From the NCBI RefSeq assembly GCF_001654455.1, contig NZ_CP015772.1:3906001-3970000 (forward strand): a stretch of 64,000 nucleotides of DNA. The letters are read 5' to 3'. This DNA comes from Niabella ginsenosidivorans (lineage in GTDB: Bacteria; Bacteroidota; Bacteroidia; Chitinophagales; Chitinophagaceae). Position numbers and translations under genes: made by a program. This document shows positions 52,101-61,927 of the stretch, piece by piece. Numbering within the stretch: position 1 is the first letter of the stretch; every line of letters begins with the position of its first letter. The notes beneath the pieces are model-generated. The model searched no databases. It worked only from the letters and a program-made list of their open reading frames with translations, and was not told the DNA's origin.

Positions 52101-54569
52101 CTATGCCCCATTCTCCCAAACAAGCTCCTCATTTTCAACCTTTAGCAGCGCCCTGGAACCTGGTAAAAGCTCTCCGGAGATGATCTTCTTTGACAGCGGG
52201 CGCCTGATCTGCGAACGGATGACCCCGTGTAAAGGTCTTGCTCCATACTCCGGTGTAAAGCCCATTACCGCCAGCTTCTTCCGTGCTTCAGGGGTGATTT
52301 CTATGCTAACCTGTTGTTTTTCAAGAGCTGTATATAAGGACTTGAGGTTGATGTCCAGGATCCGTTCCACCATCTGCTCCTTCATGGGTGCAAAGGGAAC
52401 AATTTCCGTTAAACGTCCCAGGAATTCCGGCCGGAAATGATTTCCCATAATATTGAGCAAACTGACCGGATCAGGTGGCGTTCCGTTCTGATTAAATGCC
52501 TCCACCACATGCCGGCTGCCGATATTGGAAGTAAAAATGACCAGGGAGTTTGAAAAATCGCCTTCTTTGCCCAGCTTATCGTGGATCTTTCCTTCATCCA
52601 TCAGCTGAAGAAAAATATCAAACACGGAAGGGTGTGCTTTTTCTATTTCATCAAAAAGCACTACAGAATAGGGCTGCTGCCGGATTTTATTAACGAGCAG
52701 GCCACCTTCTTCATACCCCACATACCCCGGAGGGGCCCCATAAAGCAGGGCGGCAGAATGTTCTTCCTTGAATTCCGACATATCAAAACGGATGATATTG
52801 GTTTCATCCTGAAACAGGAAATCGGCCAGGGCCTTTGCCAGCTCTGTTTTACCGGTACCGGTAGGCCCCAGGAAGAAAAAGGAACCGATCGGCTGCCCCG
52901 GCTTCCCTAATCCTGAACGGGACTCGAGGATCGATTCGCTGATGATCTTTATAGCATGATCCTGCCCTACCACTCTTTGCTTCAGGATTTCTTCTATATT
53001 CAGCAACCGTTCCTTTTCCTGCGCCTGGATCTTTCCTAAAGGGATACCTGTTTTATCTGCTACTATGGAAACCACATCGTGCTTCTCCAATGTTGCCCGG
53101 TCCTGCTCCACCAGCGGTTTCAGGGTCTCGTAGACGGAATCAAGATATTGAATGACTTCGTCCGCCGTTTTCATTTCCAGGGGGTTCTCACCTGCCGGAA
53201 CAGCGCTCCATATAACGGGGCTCATCCCGTTTTTCAATTGCTGGTAATGCCATTGATAATCTTCAAGGCTTGTAGGGGTTTCACCATTCTTAAAGGCTTC
53301 AAATTCGGCTTTCTGTGTTTTCAGTACCAGGGCACCCGTATCTTTTACCAGTCTCAATGCCGCCATGGAACGGTCGGCCAGGTCAATGGCGGCATCCGGC
53401 AACCTCCTGTCCTTGATATACCGTTTTGCCAGACGTATGGATTCATGCAGGGTTTCATCGGGTGCATTTATTTTATGATGCGCTTCATACAGTGGCATTA
53501 CGATCTTCATCATCCTGAAAGCCACTCCGGGCGCAGGCTCTTCAACAGCCAGGGGCTCGAACCGGCGCGCAAATGCTTCATCTTTTTCCAGGTGCTTCCT
53601 GTATTCATCCATTGTAGTGGCCCCTATAATGGTAATGGCTCCTTTAGCCAGCTCGGGTTTCAACAAATTGGCAGCGCCAGAGAACGGGCCATTTTTATCC
53701 AGCAGCACATGGATCTCGTCAATAAATAAAATGCCTTTTTCCAGTTGTTTTATTTCATTAAGCACTGATTTCAGACGTTCTTCCGTTTCGCCTTTGTAGG
53801 AGGCGCCTGCGGCCATTGTGCCATTATCCAGCTCAAACACTTTTGCATTTTTCAGGAAGGCCGGCACCTGCCCTTTTTGAATGGCAATGGCAAATCCGTC
53901 TGCCAGGGCTGTTTTGCCCACCCCCGGCTCACCTATTAACAGCACATTGGGTTTTGTACGGCGGCTGAGAATCTCCGCCATCATCCGGATCTCTTGTTCC
54001 CGCCCGATGATGGGATCCAGTTTACCTTCAGCAGCCATCAATGTTTTATCAATGCAATATTTCTGCAATGCCTGCCTGCCGGATGCCGTTTTCCCGGTAC
54101 CTGTTTCCACTGCTTTCTCTACTTCATTCAGCAGGTTGATGCCACCCAGGGAAACGGATGCCAGGTTTATCAGTTGCTGGCGCTGCACCGGAAATGTTTT
54201 CAGTTGATCAAAAGAAAATGCAATCCCCGGCGTACTGATGGACGCCAGCACGTGTATCGGCTCTATTGCATCATCCTGTGTTTGTATACGGATATTATCC
54301 GCATCATCCAGCACTGCAGCCATCTCATCAGCAGCAGGAATATCTTCCTTAAGTGCAGCCGACTTGGGATAGCTTTCCATGCGCACATCTGCCCAGTCTG
54401 CAAGGTAATACACATCCACATCTGCCTGAACCAATACCGGATCCAGCTCCACATCCTTATGCAACAACGCTTTTAGTACATGTGCGGCGGCATAGCTGTT
54501 GTGCATGTTTTCCCGGGCAATAGCTTTGGCAATATGAATTGCTTTTTCGAGTGTTTTTGAAAATTGCAT
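52101..54569 (-). CDS. tssH: T6SS AAA+ ATPase TssH (ClpV-like)
   Basis: An 822-residue Clp/Hsp100-type ATPase that recycles contracted sheaths. An N-terminal Clp-N domain (residues about 1-145) precedes the first AAA+ module with Walker A GEPGVGKT at 213-220 and ATTMDEYRKHLEKDEAFARRFEP. The second AAA+ module has GPTGTGKTELAKALADFLF and a C-terminal D2-small domain (YGARPLHGVIRSQIRRPLSKK). The location in a T6SS locus makes ClpV function more likely than a general ClpA/ClpC role. It starts 28 bases after the PKD-protein gene. Confidence 0.93.
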   Translation of the reverse strand: MQFSKTLEKAIHIAKAIARENMHNSYAAAHVLKALLHKDVELDPVLVQADVDVYYLADWADVRMESYPKSAALKEDIPAADEMAAVLDDADNIRIQTQDDAIEPIHVLASISTPGIAFSFDQLKTFPVQRQQLINLASVSLGGINLLNEVEKAVETGTGKTASGRQALQKYCIDKTLMAAEGKLDPIIGREQEIRMMAEILSRRTKPNVLLIGEPGVGKTALADGFAIAIQKGQVPAFLKNAKVFELDNGTMAAGASYKGETEERLKSVLNEIKQLEKGILFIDEIHVLLDKNGPFSGAANLLKPELAKGAITIIGATTMDEYRKHLEKDEAFARRFEPLAVEEPAPGVAFRMMKIVMPLYEAHHKINAPDETLHESIRLAKRYIKDRRLPDAAIDLADRSMAALRLVKDTGALVLKTQKAEFEAFKNGETPTSLEDYQWHYQQLKNGMSPVIWSAVPAGENPLEMKTADEVIQYLDSVYETLKPLVEQDRATLEKHDVVSIVADKTGIPLGKIQAQEKERLLNIEEILKQRVVGQDHAIKIISESILESRSGLGKPGQPIGSFFFLGPTGTGKTELAKALADFLFQDETNIIRFDMSEFKEEHSAALLYGAPPGYVGYEEGGLLVNKIRQQPYSVVLFDEIEKAHPSVFDIFLQLMDEGKIHDKLGKEGDFSNSLVIFTSNIGSRHVVEAFNQNGTPPDPVSLLNIMGNHFRPEFLGRLTEIVPFAPMKEQMVERILDINLKSLYTALEKQQVSIEITPEARKKLAVMGFTPEYGARPLHGVIRSQIRRPLSKKIISGELLPGSRALLKVENEELVWENGA

Positions 54570-54597
54570 TATGGTCTTTTATTTGTACCTGGTTTTA

Positions 54598-55662
54598 TTA
54601 CAAATTCCGTTGGGCCCATTTTAAAAGCCCGGCTTTTACTTTTGCAATCACGGATATCTTTACCACACAATTATTGGAAGGGTTGGTAAAGATCTGTGTG
54701 TGCAGTGAAAGGTCATCCGCTTTTTTAACGGCTTTTATTTTTTCAAAGAATTCCTGGAAAGTGATGGCATTGCCATTCAGAATAACCGTTGTGTTGATAT
54801 TGTTATCACAGAAATATTTCTGATAATCGGTCACCCTTCCTTTACCACCGGTAGAAGCACGCATCATCTGATTAAATGTTGCAGGTTCCCAGCCGGGATA
54901 TTTTTTTTCCGGTACAATAACAGGATCTGTTGCCGGTGATTTCTTAGCGGTATCCATGCCCTGTGGCAGGATTGGCGGGGGCAGTTGTCCGCCCGTTTCT
55001 CCCCGCAGCGGGCGCGGAGGGCCCAGTGGCAGCGATGACGGTTTCTTTGGCAATACCACCAGCCTTCTTATAACAGCCTTTCCTGAACCGTTGATCGTTA
55101 CAGAGATCGTTTTAACTCCTTCTGTTGTGAACCGTGTGGTAAAGATGCGTTCTGCCGAGCTGTTCAATGAGTTTGCATCCCCGTAGCGCCAGTCCCAGGA
55201 CCTGGCTTTCTGGGAAACTTCTTCAAAGGTAACGGGATCACCAACATAGGCTGAGTCCGGCATTTTAATGATCGGCAATACCGTAGAATCAACTATTTCC
55301 GGTGCTTCTTCAATTGTGATTGTTTTATATGCGTAACACCGGCCATCCTGTATTAAAGTGATCACATACTGACCCGGAGCATCATAGGAATGCATTGCTG
55401 AAGCGATCTCTGTAAAATATCTTTGCTTCTGATGATCACCAAAGTCCCATTCCAGGCGTTTGAAATCTTTTACATTGGCTGAAAATCTTATAATGGTACC
55501 GGTTTGAAAATTGGTACCGGAAATATCAATATCAAAATCTGTACAGGGCTTATAATTTTTATAGCGTATCACAAAGGCTAAGGACGCAAGTATGCAGACA
55601 GCAAGTAACGTAATGATGACATTATCATCAAGACGAAAAACCATATATTGCTTTTTTTGCAT
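54598..55662 (-). CDS. PKD-like domain inner-membrane protein, probably T6SS TssP
   Basis: A 354-residue protein with a single N-terminal membrane helix (VIITLLAVCILASLAFVIRY) and a large periplasmic part. Two PKD-like beta domains are indicated by FKRLEWDFGDHQKQRYFTE with YDAPGQYVITLIQDG, and by RSWDWRYGDAN with FTTEGVKTISVTING. A proline/glycine-rich linker around residues 215-245 follows, then a C-terminal domain. The layout fits the trans-envelope proteins of Bacteroidota T6SS; I judge TssP the best match, but the name rests on memory of the family and not on a search. tssH follows. Confidence 0.7.
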   Translation of the reverse strand: MQKKQYMVFRLDDNVIITLLAVCILASLAFVIRYKNYKPCTDFDIDISGTNFQTGTIIRFSANVKDFKRLEWDFGDHQKQRYFTEIASAMHSYDAPGQYVITLIQDGRCYAYKTITIEEAPEIVDSTVLPIIKMPDSAYVGDPVTFEEVSQKARSWDWRYGDANSLNSSAERIFTTRFTTEGVKTISVTINGSGKAVIRRLVVLPKKPSSLPLGPPRPLRGETGGQLPPPILPQGMDTAKKSPATDPVIVPEKKYPGWEPATFNQMMRASTGGKGRVTDYQKYFCDNNINTTVILNGNAITFQEFFEKIKAVKKADDLSLHTQIFTNPSNNCVVKISVIAKVKAGLLKWAQRNL

Positions 55663-55720
55663 ATTATTTTACATTTAAAATCTTAATTTTATCGCTCCTT
55701 TTACTTAAGAGCAGTTAATC

Positions 55721-56398
55721 ATGAACTACAAATTTTCTTTAATCATTCTGATAAGCACCCTACTCTTAAGCGGCTGCTTTCTAAGCAAAAAGGGATCGAA
55801 AACAGCGTCCTCAAAAGAAGATCCCTATAGTTCTATTATTTATGTTACAGACCCCAAACAGGATTCTATTGCAAAGGCACGGGCAGCCCAGCAACATAAA
55901 CGGGAGCTTCTTTTCCATGAGGATTCTTTGTTAAAGGCGAAATATGCCCGTAATATGCAGATTCCGCCGGACAGTATCCGCGATGTAAGCCTGCCGCTTT
56001 ACCGTTTTATTGACAACTGGATTTATACTCCATACCTGTGGGGGGGCACTACCCGAAAGGGCATCGACTGCTCTGCATTTGTACAAAGGCTTTTGGCAGA
56101 AGTATACGATGTGGAAGTACCGCGCACTTCGATCCAGCAATACCTTACAAGGAATGTGATCCCATTCAGGGGCCTTGATCGTTTAGAGGAAGGGGATCTG
56201 ATCTTTTTCAAGACCATTGACGGTAACCCCATCACCCATGTGGGCCTGTATCTTAAAAACGGTTATTTTATCAATTCCGCATCAAAAGGGGTAACAATAG
56301 CCAATTTAAGAAGCGCCTACTGGGCATCAAAATATGTTTCCTGCGGAAGGATCAACCTTGCAAAGTCCACACGTATCAGAAATGTATCAAAGAACTAA
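55721..56398 (+). CDS. NlpC/P60-family peptidoglycan endopeptidase lipoprotein
   Basis: A 225-residue lipoprotein (LSGC, Cys19) with an NlpC/P60 domain in the C-terminal half. The catalytic cysteine is in GIDCSAF (Cys117), and the histidine in ITHVGLYLKNG (His173). GDLIFF and GGTTRKG are typical. It would cleave peptidoglycan stem peptides in the periplasm. It is the only plus-strand gene inside the T6SS locus, divergent from the PKD-protein gene (58 bases) and convergent with tssO (18 bases). It may open the wall for the secretion apparatus, may be a remodelling housekeeper, or may be unrelated. Confidence 0.92.
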   Translation: MNYKFSLIILISTLLLSGCFLSKKGSKTASSKEDPYSSIIYVTDPKQDSIAKARAAQQHKRELLFHEDSLLKAKYARNMQIPPDSIRDVSLPLYRFIDNWIYTPYLWGGTTRKGIDCSAFVQRLLAEVYDVEVPRTSIQQYLTRNVIPFRGLDRLEEGDLIFFKTIDGNPITHVGLYLKNGYFINSASKGVTIANLRSAYWASKYVSCGRINLAKSTRIRNVSKN

Positions 56399-56416
56399 TT
56401 GATGGTTGTACTGCTC

Positions 56417-56935
56417 CTAATGCAGCGGGGCAGTGTTCATCAGCGTACGAAGCTGTGCGTTACAGTCGTTATAATCACGTGTCAATTGTGCATTTTCAGC
56501 TTTTAACGCTTCTACCTGGCGGGGCGCATCTCCCAGATCTGAAATGGTATTGGATGCTTCCAGGTAACGCTGGAAAACATCAATAACACTTTTGTTTAAC
56601 CGGGAATACATGCTGCTGTCCTTGTATTGCAGGTTGTTCAAGACCCTCAGCTTTTCGCCGATAACAGAATTCAGATATGCTTTCTGAGCGCCCGGTTTCC
56701 TTAAAGAATCGATCAGAACCTTTGTTTCCTCCATCGTCTGCACAAAACGATCCTGTGCAGCCTCCTGCAGCTTAAAGATATTCAGTTGCTGGCGCATCAT
56801 CCTGTTATCCTTTGTAGGCACCAGGGTATCAAAATAAAAAGCCACTAAAACAAACGCCATAGCCAGTATAAACAGCAGTAAAAACTTCCAGAATGCCTGC
56901 TGGCGCTCTTTTGCATTGATTACAATTTGTGCCAT
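56417..56935 (-). CDS. tssO: T6SS transmembrane protein TssO
   Basis: A 172-residue bitopic protein: a short N-terminus (MAQIVINAKERQQAFWKF), one helix (LLLFILAMAFVLVAFYFDTL), then a long alpha-helical, probably coiled-coil periplasmic part ending in LKAENAQLTRDYNDCNAQL. This fits TssO of Bacteroidota T6SS, part of the trans-envelope complex that replaces TssJLM. It lies 35 bases after tssK. Confidence 0.82.
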   Translation of the reverse strand: MAQIVINAKERQQAFWKFLLLFILAMAFVLVAFYFDTLVPTKDNRMMRQQLNIFKLQEAAQDRFVQTMEETKVLIDSLRKPGAQKAYLNSVIGEKLRVLNNLQYKDSSMYSRLNKSVIDVFQRYLEASNTISDLGDAPRQVEALKAENAQLTRDYNDCNAQLRTLMNTAPLH

Positions 56936-56970
56936 CCTCTATTTTATTATTTTGTCTGTTAAACGGATTA

Positions 56971-58146
56971 TTAATCTGCCAGGAAAAAGCCCCGTTTTCT
57001 GGCCTGTACCTCTTCTTCCGGAACAATGAGCTTTTCTTTCACAAAAATTCCGGTTTCCTTTTTCTTACCAATATAATCAAGAGCGGCAAGGTTCGTGAAC
57101 AACTGAAGGATGAGGGCGCAGAATTTTATATTCTTTTCGATCCCCTGGCGGATATTTAAGTGGTCATACCGGTAGTTGGTAATGCTGGTAATCTCCTCTT
57201 CAAGTTCCCCCTGGTTCACATTGCACCATTCTGTAAAATAATTGATCATTTCTTCTTTTGCAGAGCCCACATAAATATCTATTGCATTCTTTATGGTCCT
57301 TGCCAGGCCGGAAACTGACGTCATTAAATACACCGGTGTTCCAAACAGGACGCTGTGCCGGTAACTGCCATGTACCTGGGAGATATAGAACAGCACCTGC
57401 TCACTTAATTTCTGCACCGGTCCTATAAGATCGTTCTGCTGGTTCTTCTGAAGGATCTTTTGCAGGATCTGCAGGGTGTTCAGCTCCATTCTTCCAAAAA
57501 ACTGTTCTGTTTCTGCATGATGCTGGATCAGGCTCTCATGACTGTTTACAGAAGTGCAGGGGGGAATATAGTCTTCCTCCAGGGAAACGGACTGATCCCT
57601 TATTATAACTTTCCCAACCGGCAGTTGAAACTCGCCCAGGGAGTTTAAAGAAGTTTCTGCAACAGGAAGCAATGACACTGAATAGGCCGGCTCCGTAAAC
57701 GGCAACCGGATGGGCTGCTCCTCCGGGTTGGCCACACCCGAAGGAACGGGATTATACGGATCTACGGAAATAATAACATAATATTCTTCAGCCCTGCCCT
57801 GCAGTTCCCTGAACGGCACGCTGAGGCCGGGGATCTTTGCGCTTAGCTGGTTTACGTTTTCAGAAGAATCTGAGTTGAACTGGATCACATATCCGCCCCT
57901 GGTAATGGCGGTGCAGGACATGATACGTACATGTACATGCTGCATATTGTCTACACTTACCCAGATCTTTGGTGGCTCAATGGCTGTGCTGATCGGTAAC
58001 AGGCCATAGTTATGATCATTCAGAAAAACGGTATTGCTTAATGCCTGCTGGTAAAGCGTTGCATTGTGCTGGGCAATGAAATGATTCTTATTGATCTTCA
58101 TTCCGTTTACCCAGTTCACGGGTTTATATTCCTGTGCGCGGTTCAT
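56971..58146 (-). CDS. tssK: T6SS baseplate protein TssK
   Basis: A 391-residue TssK-like protein linking the baseplate to the membrane complex. The family start is PVNWVNGMKINKNHFIAQHN, followed by the two beta-rich shoulder domains (HVRIMSCTAITRGGYVIQFN) and a helical C-terminal half. It lies between tssN and tssO with short spacers, in one transcription unit. Confidence 0.9.
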   Translation of the reverse strand: MNRAQEYKPVNWVNGMKINKNHFIAQHNATLYQQALSNTVFLNDHNYGLLPISTAIEPPKIWVSVDNMQHVHVRIMSCTAITRGGYVIQFNSDSSENVNQLSAKIPGLSVPFRELQGRAEEYYVIISVDPYNPVPSGVANPEEQPIRLPFTEPAYSVSLLPVAETSLNSLGEFQLPVGKVIIRDQSVSLEEDYIPPCTSVNSHESLIQHHAETEQFFGRMELNTLQILQKILQKNQQNDLIGPVQKLSEQVLFYISQVHGSYRHSVLFGTPVYLMTSVSGLARTIKNAIDIYVGSAKEEMINYFTEWCNVNQGELEEEITSITNYRYDHLNIRQGIEKNIKFCALILQLFTNLAALDYIGKKKETGIFVKEKLIVPEEEVQARKRGFFLAD

Positions 58147-58159
58147 AATGCTTCATTTT

Positions 58160-59029
58160 TCAAGATACCCGAGAACAAATGATGATATCATTTTCTCTTA
58201 TCTTATTAATAAATATGGTTCTTTCCGGATCAATATACTTTGTAAACAATGTATACCATTTCGGTTTTTTAAAGAAGATCCACCCTGACGATTCTCCTTT
58301 CTCATTGATATAAGTAATCGTTGCATTGGGATGCCGGTCATTATAATCATTAATAAAATAATAGAACAGCTCCCCAAATTCCATATCCATCGGCGCCTTT
58401 GCGCGAAAGTTGGTAAAATGCTTATCATTCCCTTTCTTATAGAATTCAAAACTGATCACCAAAAGGTTTCTCAGTTTTTTTTCATCCACCTCTGCCACCT
58501 CTGAATGAGCCGGGTAGTGCCACTGCTTTAAGATCTTGAACGGAATGGCTATAGCGCTCCTGTAAGTATAGTAAACGATCAGCGGAACAAAAAAGATAAC
58601 AGCAGCAGTGGCCATTGTAATATCCATTCCGTTTTTTCTGAAAAGACGATAGGTCATCAGGAAGCACAGCGCGCCAAGCAGCGTAATGGCCAGAGTAAGA
58701 AAGACTTCCGCCCAATAGGTTTTCTCATTTACCCATTTGAGTTTTGTTGTTAATGTATACACATGTAATATTCCCAATGCCAGAAAAAGGAGCTGGAACA
58801 TAAGAAACAGCTGCGTATTACTTTCAAGGAAATTGAACCAAGACATCAGTCCGATAATGGCAAAGCCGGCGGCATACAGTAAAATATAATAAACAGTAGG
58901 CTTTGTAAAGGGTTTAAAGCTGCCCCTGATCCTGGAAACAATCAGCCCCATAATGACAGACATGCTTATGAAGCTTACCCCCAGGTAAGGCAATGCTGAT
59001 TTTAAAGATGGCGAAAACCAGTTTTCCAT
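58160..59029 (-). CDS. tssN: T6SS membrane protein TssN
   Basis: A 289-residue protein with about five membrane helices in its first 165 residues (LPYLGVSFISMSVIMGLIV, YYILLYAAGFAIIGLMSWF, FLMFQLLFLALGILHVYTL, LTLAITLLGALCFLMTY and MATAAVIFFVPLIVYYTY) and a soluble C-terminal domain of about 110 residues. This layout is that of TssN, the polytopic inner-membrane part of the Bacteroidota T6SS. It lies 48 bases after tssG. Confidence 0.86.
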   Translation of the reverse strand: MENWFSPSLKSALPYLGVSFISMSVIMGLIVSRIRGSFKPFTKPTVYYILLYAAGFAIIGLMSWFNFLESNTQLFLMFQLLFLALGILHVYTLTTKLKWVNEKTYWAEVFLTLAITLLGALCFLMTYRLFRKNGMDITMATAAVIFFVPLIVYYTYRSAIAIPFKILKQWHYPAHSEVAEVDEKKLRNLLVISFEFYKKGNDKHFTNFRAKAPMDMEFGELFYYFINDYNDRHPNATITYINEKGESSGWIFFKKPKWYTLFTKYIDPERTIFINKIRENDIIICSRVS

Positions 59030-59077
59030 TTATTGATTGCTTTCTCTGAATTCTTTAAATAAAAAATACACCTGCTT

Positions 59078-60037
59078 TTACATAACTGAAGAATATCCTA
59101 ATATTACTTCACTGCCCTCATCAAAGGTCATTCCTGCGGCCTGCTGATCTACCAGTATTTCCACTTCAATATCTGCTTCAACAGGTGCAAAATAATTATT
59201 AAAGGTCTGAATAAGGATGTCCTTTTCCTTATCATTAATAAAATCACTTACTTTTCCTTTTTTCAACGGACCGATCTTGTACAGAAGCACAGGATAATCT
59301 TCCATAAATTCCGTTCCGCAAACCATATAATCGCCCAGGGGTTGCTCTCCCAGCCCGCTGCCGGTGCCCAAACCTTCCACTTTTGCCACATCAATTATAT
59401 CCGGCTCCTTTCGTACGATCTGTACCGGCTCATTCAGGAGCGCCTTAAGACAGGATTCCATAACAGGCAGGTTGCCGTTGATCATATACGCATAAGGAAG
59501 TAATAATAAAAAGGAAGCCGCTTCATGTGTTTTAAGGGTGGCCGGTAACCCCCAGAAATTTAAAAAGTATCTGGTAAGGATCTTGCTTTTTAAAATATCC
59601 AGCAGGTTGATCTCTTCTTTTTCCAGCATCATTTGCTGATAGAAGAATTCATTTTCAAACGGCTGAAAAAATTTTCGGATACCTGCTTCTTTTGCAAGAT
59701 TCTTTTTATACCGGTCAATCATTTCTGCTACACCTGCGCGTTGCCGGAACTCGCTTGTTTCCGGCTGGTGGAACAATGCTTCCGGAAGCATATCATAGAA
59801 TCCCGGCCGAGACAGTTTTACCTCAATGAAAGTGCGGTACCAGTCATCTTCAATAACAGTGGCATCAAAAATATCCTTTACAAACTCCCTGTAAAAAAAA
59901 CCACTGTTCCTTACCACATGGCTCTGCTCGGGAAAGCCGTTTTCCAGGGCGTGATTCAGTAAGACCTCTGCCCTGATATCGGTATCCCTTTCCTGCAACA
60001 ACTGCGACAGATAATATATTTTTTCTTCCTTCTTCAT
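59078..60037 (-). CDS. tssG: T6SS baseplate protein TssG
   Basis: A 319-residue TssG-like wedge protein. Recognisable stretches are SRPGFYDMLPEALFHQPET, NEFFYQQMMLEKEEINLLD, and the C-terminal SDFINDKEKDILIQTFNNYFAPVE. It lies three bases after tssF, its structural partner in the baseplate wedge, which is the strongest support. Confidence 0.85.
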   Translation of the reverse strand: MKKEEKIYYLSQLLQERDTDIRAEVLLNHALENGFPEQSHVVRNSGFFYREFVKDIFDATVIEDDWYRTFIEVKLSRPGFYDMLPEALFHQPETSEFRQRAGVAEMIDRYKKNLAKEAGIRKFFQPFENEFFYQQMMLEKEEINLLDILKSKILTRYFLNFWGLPATLKTHEAASFLLLLPYAYMINGNLPVMESCLKALLNEPVQIVRKEPDIIDVAKVEGLGTGSGLGEQPLGDYMVCGTEFMEDYPVLLYKIGPLKKGKVSDFINDKEKDILIQTFNNYFAPVEADIEVEILVDQQAAGMTFDEGSEVILGYSSVM

Positions 60038-60040
60038 TAT

Positions 60041-61918
60041 TTAAAAGCCTGGCGCCTCTTTTATAAACACCCTGTAAGGGATAAAAGCCATTGACCGTTC
60101 TGTTAGCTGTGCCGCTAATTCCTTTTCCCACTGTGCGATCTCTCCTTTTTCCTGCGCTTCAATAAATTCTTTTCTTCTCAGGGCAACAGTAACATCAATT
60201 GTTTTCATAAAGCCCTTGGTCGTTTCAGGTGAAACCATAAAACCTTTTTCCACTTTTACTTCCTGCACCATGTTGCCCAAAAATAATTTGCAGTAAAGAA
60301 TGATGTCATTCCTGCTCATGACCCGGTCTTTGGAAAGCAGCGCATATTTATAGGCCACCACACTGTCCGTCTGGCTCAGCCTGTTTTTACCGTTCTGCGT
60401 ATTGGTCAGCAAGAACACGGAAGAGTGATTGACGGAGCCCGTTTTATAAGGCTGCAGGCGTGTGCCCGGCCGCAAGCCATTAGCTGCATACCCATTGGTG
60501 CTCCAGTATTCTATGTATAAAAACCGGGAATGGGTTTGCTTCTGGTTCCTTATCATCAGATAAGGGGTATATGCAGACTGATTGCCTGTATTTTCGCCAA
60601 CCAACTGCTCTATTTTTGTAATGGATTGCTGCAGGGTTTTTATTTCCTGGGAAATAAGATCTTTACCCAGCTTTGAGAATGCTGCGCTTTCATCCCGCAG
60701 CAATTGCACAAGGTTTTCAATAACAACAGTGGCATCCCGTTCATCAAAACGGCCGGCACCGCCGTTACGGAGCAGAATGCTCATTTTGCCGGCATCCTCT
60801 TCCGTATTCTGCCGGGTATGCAGAAAACGGCCTGTTTCATCTGTAATTTCACCCAGATCATAGAACTGGTCATCGCCGGTAAGCAGCGGAATAACGTTGA
60901 TCATTTCCTGAACGCGGTAGGTAATTTCATGCAACCGCCTGTTTACAACAGGAAAACAATTAGAAAAAACACTTACGTCTTCCAGCATCGTGCTGGTGAT
61001 ATTTTCCGGAAAGCTGATCCTGATCCAGCACAGCGGCTCGTTAAGGGCCTGTAATACCCGGGTTCCAAAAACCGTTTTTATTTCACCGGGTATTTCCTTT
61101 TCTTCTGCCGTATATTGGTGCACAAGGGGATCTTTAATGCTTACAAAAGACTCTTCATATAATTCATTTACCAGTTTTATATAACGGGTAGTGGCACTGG
61201 CTTCCTGCTGGATCAGCTGTGTGGCATACCAGTCAGGATTGTTATTGGGGCTTACATTATAGCCCTTGTGGATATTTAAAGGATGACCTGCCACCTTCCA
61301 ACCGGTATTTTTAAGCTGGTTATAAAAAATGGCACGGTTCACCTCGCTCCGGTACTGAAAATAGAACTGGGTGTTATTCAGGTTCAGTTCCTTCTGATCA
61401 ACCGCAATCCATAAAACTGAAGGCGCCAGCCACTGCTGCTCCTCTGCCATCCCCATCAGCTCCTTGGTAACACCCCCGGGATAGCGATAAATCTTGTTAC
61501 CGGTTGCGGCAAACCGGACTTTGCATTTATTAATGATGAAGTTATCTGTCGGTGTAAAAAAAATATCGGTGGTCCTGGGCGCTTCATCTGTGCTGCTTCT
61601 CACATTCTGGGTAATGAAAAATTGCTCTTTCGTTGACAATACAGCAACATCTTCCAGGCTGTTTGCGTTTAAAATTGCGGATGCCAGCCTGGGGCCTGTC
61701 AGCACATCCGGGGCCAGCAGCTGTACAATGCGCTCCATTACCCGGTTACGGGAATGATAGATTTCATTGGACAAACGCTCCAGTTCCGCTGCGTTTGCAG
61801 ACAAAAGCAACCCGACAAGCGGATCAAAACTGGAGGCCTCCTCTGTTTCCGCGTATCCCCATATCTTGGCTGCATTCTGCAGCATCCGGTTCCTTATATG
61901 TTCCCTGCTCTCGTTCAT
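60041..61918 (-). CDS. tssF: T6SS baseplate protein TssF
   Basis: A 625-residue TssF/VasA-like wedge protein of the usual size. The N-terminus has IWGYAETEEASSFDPLVGLLLSANAAELERL, then VMERIVQLLAPDVLTGPRLAS, with FSNCFPVVNRRLHEITYRVQ in the middle, all typical of TssF. It starts nine bases after tssE and is tightly coupled to tssG. Confidence 0.92.
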   Translation of the reverse strand: MNESREHIRNRMLQNAAKIWGYAETEEASSFDPLVGLLLSANAAELERLSNEIYHSRNRVMERIVQLLAPDVLTGPRLASAILNANSLEDVAVLSTKEQFFITQNVRSSTDEAPRTTDIFFTPTDNFIINKCKVRFAATGNKIYRYPGGVTKELMGMAEEQQWLAPSVLWIAVDQKELNLNNTQFYFQYRSEVNRAIFYNQLKNTGWKVAGHPLNIHKGYNVSPNNNPDWYATQLIQQEASATTRYIKLVNELYEESFVSIKDPLVHQYTAEEKEIPGEIKTVFGTRVLQALNEPLCWIRISFPENITSTMLEDVSVFSNCFPVVNRRLHEITYRVQEMINVIPLLTGDDQFYDLGEITDETGRFLHTRQNTEEDAGKMSILLRNGGAGRFDERDATVVIENLVQLLRDESAAFSKLGKDLISQEIKTLQQSITKIEQLVGENTGNQSAYTPYLMIRNQKQTHSRFLYIEYWSTNGYAANGLRPGTRLQPYKTGSVNHSSVFLLTNTQNGKNRLSQTDSVVAYKYALLSKDRVMSRNDIILYCKLFLGNMVQEVKVEKGFMVSPETTKGFMKTIDVTVALRRKEFIEAQEKGEIAQWEKELAAQLTERSMAFIPYRVFIKEAPGF

Positions 61919-61927
61919 CCTCTCTGT

